From Panacagrimonas sp052386745 (GTDB lineage: Bacteria > Pseudomonadota > Gammaproteobacteria > Nevskiales > Nevskiaceae): a stretch of DNA of 64,000 bases. This document shows positions 61,172-64,000 of this stretch, in pieces. The stretch covers positions 62,001 to 126,000 of the forward strand of contig JBQTJW010000016.1 of NCBI GenBank assembly GCA_052386745.1, in the 5' to 3' direction. Numbering within the stretch: the stretch's first letter is position 1; the number at the start of each line of letters is the position of its first letter. The position numbers and the translations under genes were made by a program. The notes under the pieces were generated by a model, which had not been told where the DNA came from, searched no databases, and worked only from the letters and a program-made list of their open reading frames with translations.

Positions 61172-64000
61172 TCAGTTGCCCGATCTGGAGAGGCATTCCG
61201 CAAGCAGTGCGGCGGCGTCCTTCAGATCGGGTGTCTCAAAGCCCTCGGTGAACGATGCGCAGATCGGCTGCAAGCGTTCGACCGCCTCGCGCGACCGGGA
61301 TTGCTGAAGCAGGAGCCGCGCCAGGCTCGTCGCCGCGCGCAACTCCAGGGCTCGCGCGCCCTGGGTTTGCGAAACCTCCAGCGCCATGCGAAAGCACTTC
61401 TCGGCAGCGCCAGCGTCCGCCTCTCCGTCCACCAGCATCAACTCGCCCCGCACGCGATGGAGCTCGGCGGCCCAATGGCATTCCTCGCTCTGCTGAATGT
61501 AGGCGAAGCCTTCCGACAACGCCGCACGCGATTCCTCGAAGCAGCCGAACACGCGCCACTGCTCGGCTTCGATCGCCCGGTGCACGGTCGTGAAGCCGAT
61601 GGTCTGGTGTTGCCGCCGCGCCGCATTGGACGCGTCGAGCAACGCGCGTCCATCGTCGAGCTGTCCTAGCATGAGGTACGCAAGTCCAAGGTACTGCTGC
61701 GCGTAGGCCAGCCATTCGCTGAATCCGTGGCGCTCGTCCAGCTCGATGGCCTCGCGGCCCGGCTCCAGCGCAAGCAGGGGCGCTCGCCGGTAAAGCGCCA
61801 CGTGCATGAGTGCGAAGAGCGACCAGCCCAGGGTGTGCGGATGCCGGGCCTGGCGCGCACGTTCCACCGCCATTCTCGCCGCTTGCAAAGCCTTGTCAGG
61901 GAATCCGAGCAGCCACTCCGCATGCATGCCGGGCAGGCGTGCGCCGGTGTACGCGTCATGCCCGCCCAGCCGCAGCGCGGACTCCGAAACCTGCGGTGTC
62001 ACCAGTGCCACGGCCAGCCCGCTGTCGTGCACGCAGTCCGCCAGATGGCCCAGATTCAGGTTCGCCCAGCTCCGTTCCATCAGGCCCATCCACTGCACCG
62101 CCGGGTCGCCAGTCCGGCCACCGAGCGTGAGGATGCGATCCGCCGTCGACCGGGCCTGCAGGTAGTGGCCACGATGCCACTGCATGAACCAGATGTTGCC
62201 GAGCGCACGACAGACCAGCGCGGGATCATCCGTCCCCTCGCACAGAACGCTCGCCCTTGCGAACACCCGGGCAACTTCGGGGTGGCCGTAGCCGATCGTG
62301 GTGATCAGGCAGGAACCGAGCGTGGTGCACAGATCAAGTTCGAGGTGATCGCGCGACCGGGAACCCGGCACCATCGCCAGGAGCTCCAGCGCGTGCCCGG
62401 CGTGTGCCACGGCCTCGCTCAGCGATATCGCGCTCACGGCTTTTTCTGCCGCGGCCTTGAACCAGCGGACTGCGGGGTCCACCTGGTGTGCATTCTCGAA
62501 GTGCGCAGCCACGACTTCGGGCTCCGCAGCGGCCCTGTCGGGGAAGTGAGTCTCCAGAGCATGCGCGATCAGTCCGTGCAGGCGCTCACGTGCCGGCCTG
62601 AGCAGGGTCTGGTAGGCACTGTCCCGGATCAGGGCGTGCTTGAAAACGTACGTGCCATCCGACCGATCGTGCAGCAGGCCGGAATCGTCCAGACGTACCA
62701 GCAATTCCTGCATCTTCGGATCATCGAGCCCCGCCACGATCCCTAGCAGCCGTGAAGGCACTTCGCGACCGATCACGGCGGCAATCTGGATCAGTTCGCG
62801 TGCTGGCCCGAGGCGGTCCAGACGTGCGAGCAACAGGCCATGGAGGCTGGCGGGAATCTCGAGTGCCGCGAGCGGCAGGCGCGCGGCAAGCTGCCCGTCG
62901 CGTTCGATGATCTGGCCGGACTCGATCAGGGACCGGGTCAGCTCTTCCACGAACAGGGGCACGCCGCCGGCGCGCTCGAAGATCAGCAGGCTCAAGGACG
63001 GCGCCAGGGACGCGCTGCCCGTGAGGGAGCCCAGCATCCGTTCGACTTCCCATAGCGGCAGCGGCTCCAGGTCATGCCGGTGCAGTGTCCCGCTCGCCGG
63101 CCAGGGGGCCTCGAATTCCAGGCGCGTGGTCATCACCAGCATCAGGGGCATCCGGGGCAACCGATCGAGCAGCACCCCGAGGAAGTCGAGCGAAGACGCG
63201 TCGATCCAGTGCAGGTCTTCGAAAGCGAGCACGACGGGCTGCTGGTGGGCGAGTCGGCTGATCCATTCCACCAGCATTTCGAGCGTTCGCCGTCGCTGCT
63301 GTGCCGGCGCAAGCGGCGAAGCCGGATACCGTGCCGTCGGCGCGATGCCGAGCAGGGGACCCATCAGCGGTAAGGCCTCGGCGGGATCGAGCGCGATGTC
63401 TGCCAGGTGCTGTTCGAGTCGCGCCAGGCGCAGCGCCTCGTCGTCGCCCTCCTTCAGTGCGAGGCCGTTCCGGATCAGGTCGATCACCGGGTGGAAGGCG
63501 CTTTGTCGGTTCAGCTCGTCGGCGCGGCACTCGTGCCAGGAATAGGAGCGACCGGTCAGACGCGTGCGAACCTGCATCAGCAGTCGGGATTTGCCCACTC
63601 CCGGCTCGGCGCGGAACAGCACCGCACGACCTTCACCGTCCACCGCCTGGCGCCAGCAGTCATCGAGCAGGCGCATTTCCGCATCGCGGCCCACGAAGGG
63701 CGTGAGCCGGGTGGCCGCCCCAAGCCGCGAGCGCACGCCGCTGGGATGAATCGCCTGGTACACGTGCAATGGGTCGGCCAGGCCGCGGATCATCTGCGGA
63801 CCGTAGTCGCGGGTGACAAACAAGCCGGGAACGAGCCGGAACGTCGCACCGCTCATCAGGATCGTGTCCGGCTCGGCCAGGGCCTGCAGGTGGGCCGCCA
63901 CGTGCAGGCTTGCGCCCGTCGCCAGCAGTTCACCGCCTTGCTCCAGTTCGCCGATCACCATCGAACCACTGTGGACGCCCATGCGAAGGGCGTGCGGCGC
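61172..64000 (-). CDS. Adenylate-cyclase/AAA ATPase/TPR protein, C-terminal part (partial)
   Basis: At least 943 residues; the frame continues beyond the right edge. The first visible residues (APHALRMGVHSGSMVIGELE) are the end of a class III cyclase domain, then FVGRDAEMRLLDDCWRQAV and the Walker A loop AEPGVGKSR of an AAA/STAND module, DLHWIDASSLDF as a Walker-B-like region, and a long TPR-rich C-terminus (about residues 480-930). This is a well-known multidomain plan for nucleotide-cyclase regulators. Only the N-terminus is missing. Target genes cannot be inferred. Confidence 0.85.
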   Translation of the reverse strand, partial: APHALRMGVHSGSMVIGELEQGGELLATGASLHVAAHLQALAEPDTILMSGATFRLVPGLFVTRDYGPQMIRGLADPLHVYQAIHPSGVRSRLGAATRLTPFVGRDAEMRLLDDCWRQAVDGEGRAVLFRAEPGVGKSRLLMQVRTRLTGRSYSWHECRADELNRQSAFHPVIDLIRNGLALKEGDDEALRLARLEQHLADIALDPAEALPLMGPLLGIAPTARYPASPLAPAQQRRRTLEMLVEWISRLAHQQPVVLAFEDLHWIDASSLDFLGVLLDRLPRMPLMLVMTTRLEFEAPWPASGTLHRHDLEPLPLWEVERMLGSLTGSASLAPSLSLLIFERAGGVPLFVEELTRSLIESGQIIERDGQLAARLPLAALEIPASLHGLLLARLDRLGPARELIQIAAVIGREVPSRLLGIVAGLDDPKMQELLVRLDDSGLLHDRSDGTYVFKHALIRDSAYQTLLRPARERLHGLIAHALETHFPDRAAAEPEVVAAHFENAHQVDPAVRWFKAAAEKAVSAISLSEAVAHAGHALELLAMVPGSRSRDHLELDLCTTLGSCLITTIGYGHPEVARVFARASVLCEGTDDPALVCRALGNIWFMQWHRGHYLQARSTADRILTLGGRTGDPAVQWMGLMERSWANLNLGHLADCVHDSGLAVALVTPQVSESALRLGGHDAYTGARLPGMHAEWLLGFPDKALQAARMAVERARQARHPHTLGWSLFALMHVALYRRAPLLALEPGREAIELDERHGFSEWLAYAQQYLGLAYLMLGQLDDGRALLDASNAARRQHQTIGFTTVHRAIEAEQWRVFGCFEESRAALSEGFAYIQQSEECHWAAELHRVRGELMLVDGEADAGAAEKCFRMALEVSQTQGARALELRAATSLARLLLQQSRSREAVERLQPICASFTEGFETPDLKDAAALLAECLSRSGN

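Overview
The window is GC-rich chromosomal DNA of a gammaproteobacterium. The conserved order leuC-leuD-leuB-asd-fimV-truA-trpF-trpB-trpA-accD-folC-SPOR protein, all on the minus strand from about 21.3 kb down to 3.2 kb, is the arrangement of Pseudomonas and Xanthomonas relatives. fimV, entericidin, a YaiO-type barrel and clsB fit the same group. The very high G/C at third codon positions and the LysR gene divergent from leuC suggest a Xanthomonadales-like or related lineage, but genus cannot be read from the sequence.

Layout. 0-1.4 kb: the end of a DUF502 gene and an AmpG-like MFS transporter. 1.5-21.3 kb: recJ, a DedD-like SPOR protein, folC, accD, the trp genes, truA, fimV, asd and the leu genes, interrupted by several non-canonical genes: a dihydrofolate-reductase-like gene between trpB and trpA, a methyltransferase and an SMP-30-like exported protein between leuB and leuD, and two hotdog thioesterases between leuD and leuC. 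About 1.5 kb of lower-GC DNA sits between truA and fimV. It carries an attC-like integron recombination site, two cassette-like genes and an IS110 transposase remnant, and it fuses a foreign N-terminus in frame to truA. 21.4-33.4 kb: the LysR gene, valS, an Fe-S type cysH, stress and membrane genes (glycine-zipper protein, MscS channel, entericidin, AsmA), and a ybhP-clsB pair with a divergent ybhN. 33.5-37.4 kb: a YaiO-type barrel, a small membrane protein and a B12-type radical SAM protein.

37.4-45.9 kb: an apparent lipid cluster of a large acyl-CoA dehydrogenase, a MalT-like LuxR regulator and, divergently, an MMPL/RND exporter and an SRPBCC-GyrI protein. 45.9-50.1 kb: housekeeping genes uvrC and pgsA, a LOG-family gene, tRNA-Ala(CGC) and tRNA-Met(CAU). 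Beyond the tRNAs the content becomes accessory: a 2OG-Fe(II) oxygenase-like gene translationally coupled to an MFS/spermidine-synthase fusion; a four-gene unit of an exported PHP-like metallohydrolase, a PpiC-type foldase, a HupE/UreJ-like membrane protein and a small exported protein; an exported choice-of-anchor I beta-propeller; and the C-terminal part of an adenylate-cyclase/AAA/TPR protein running off the right edge.

The most noteworthy signals are the solo attC with the chimeric truA, the PHP-PpiC-HupE unit and the oxygenase/spermidine-synthase-like pair. No CRISPR array, phage, plasmid backbone or recognisable known defence locus was seen.
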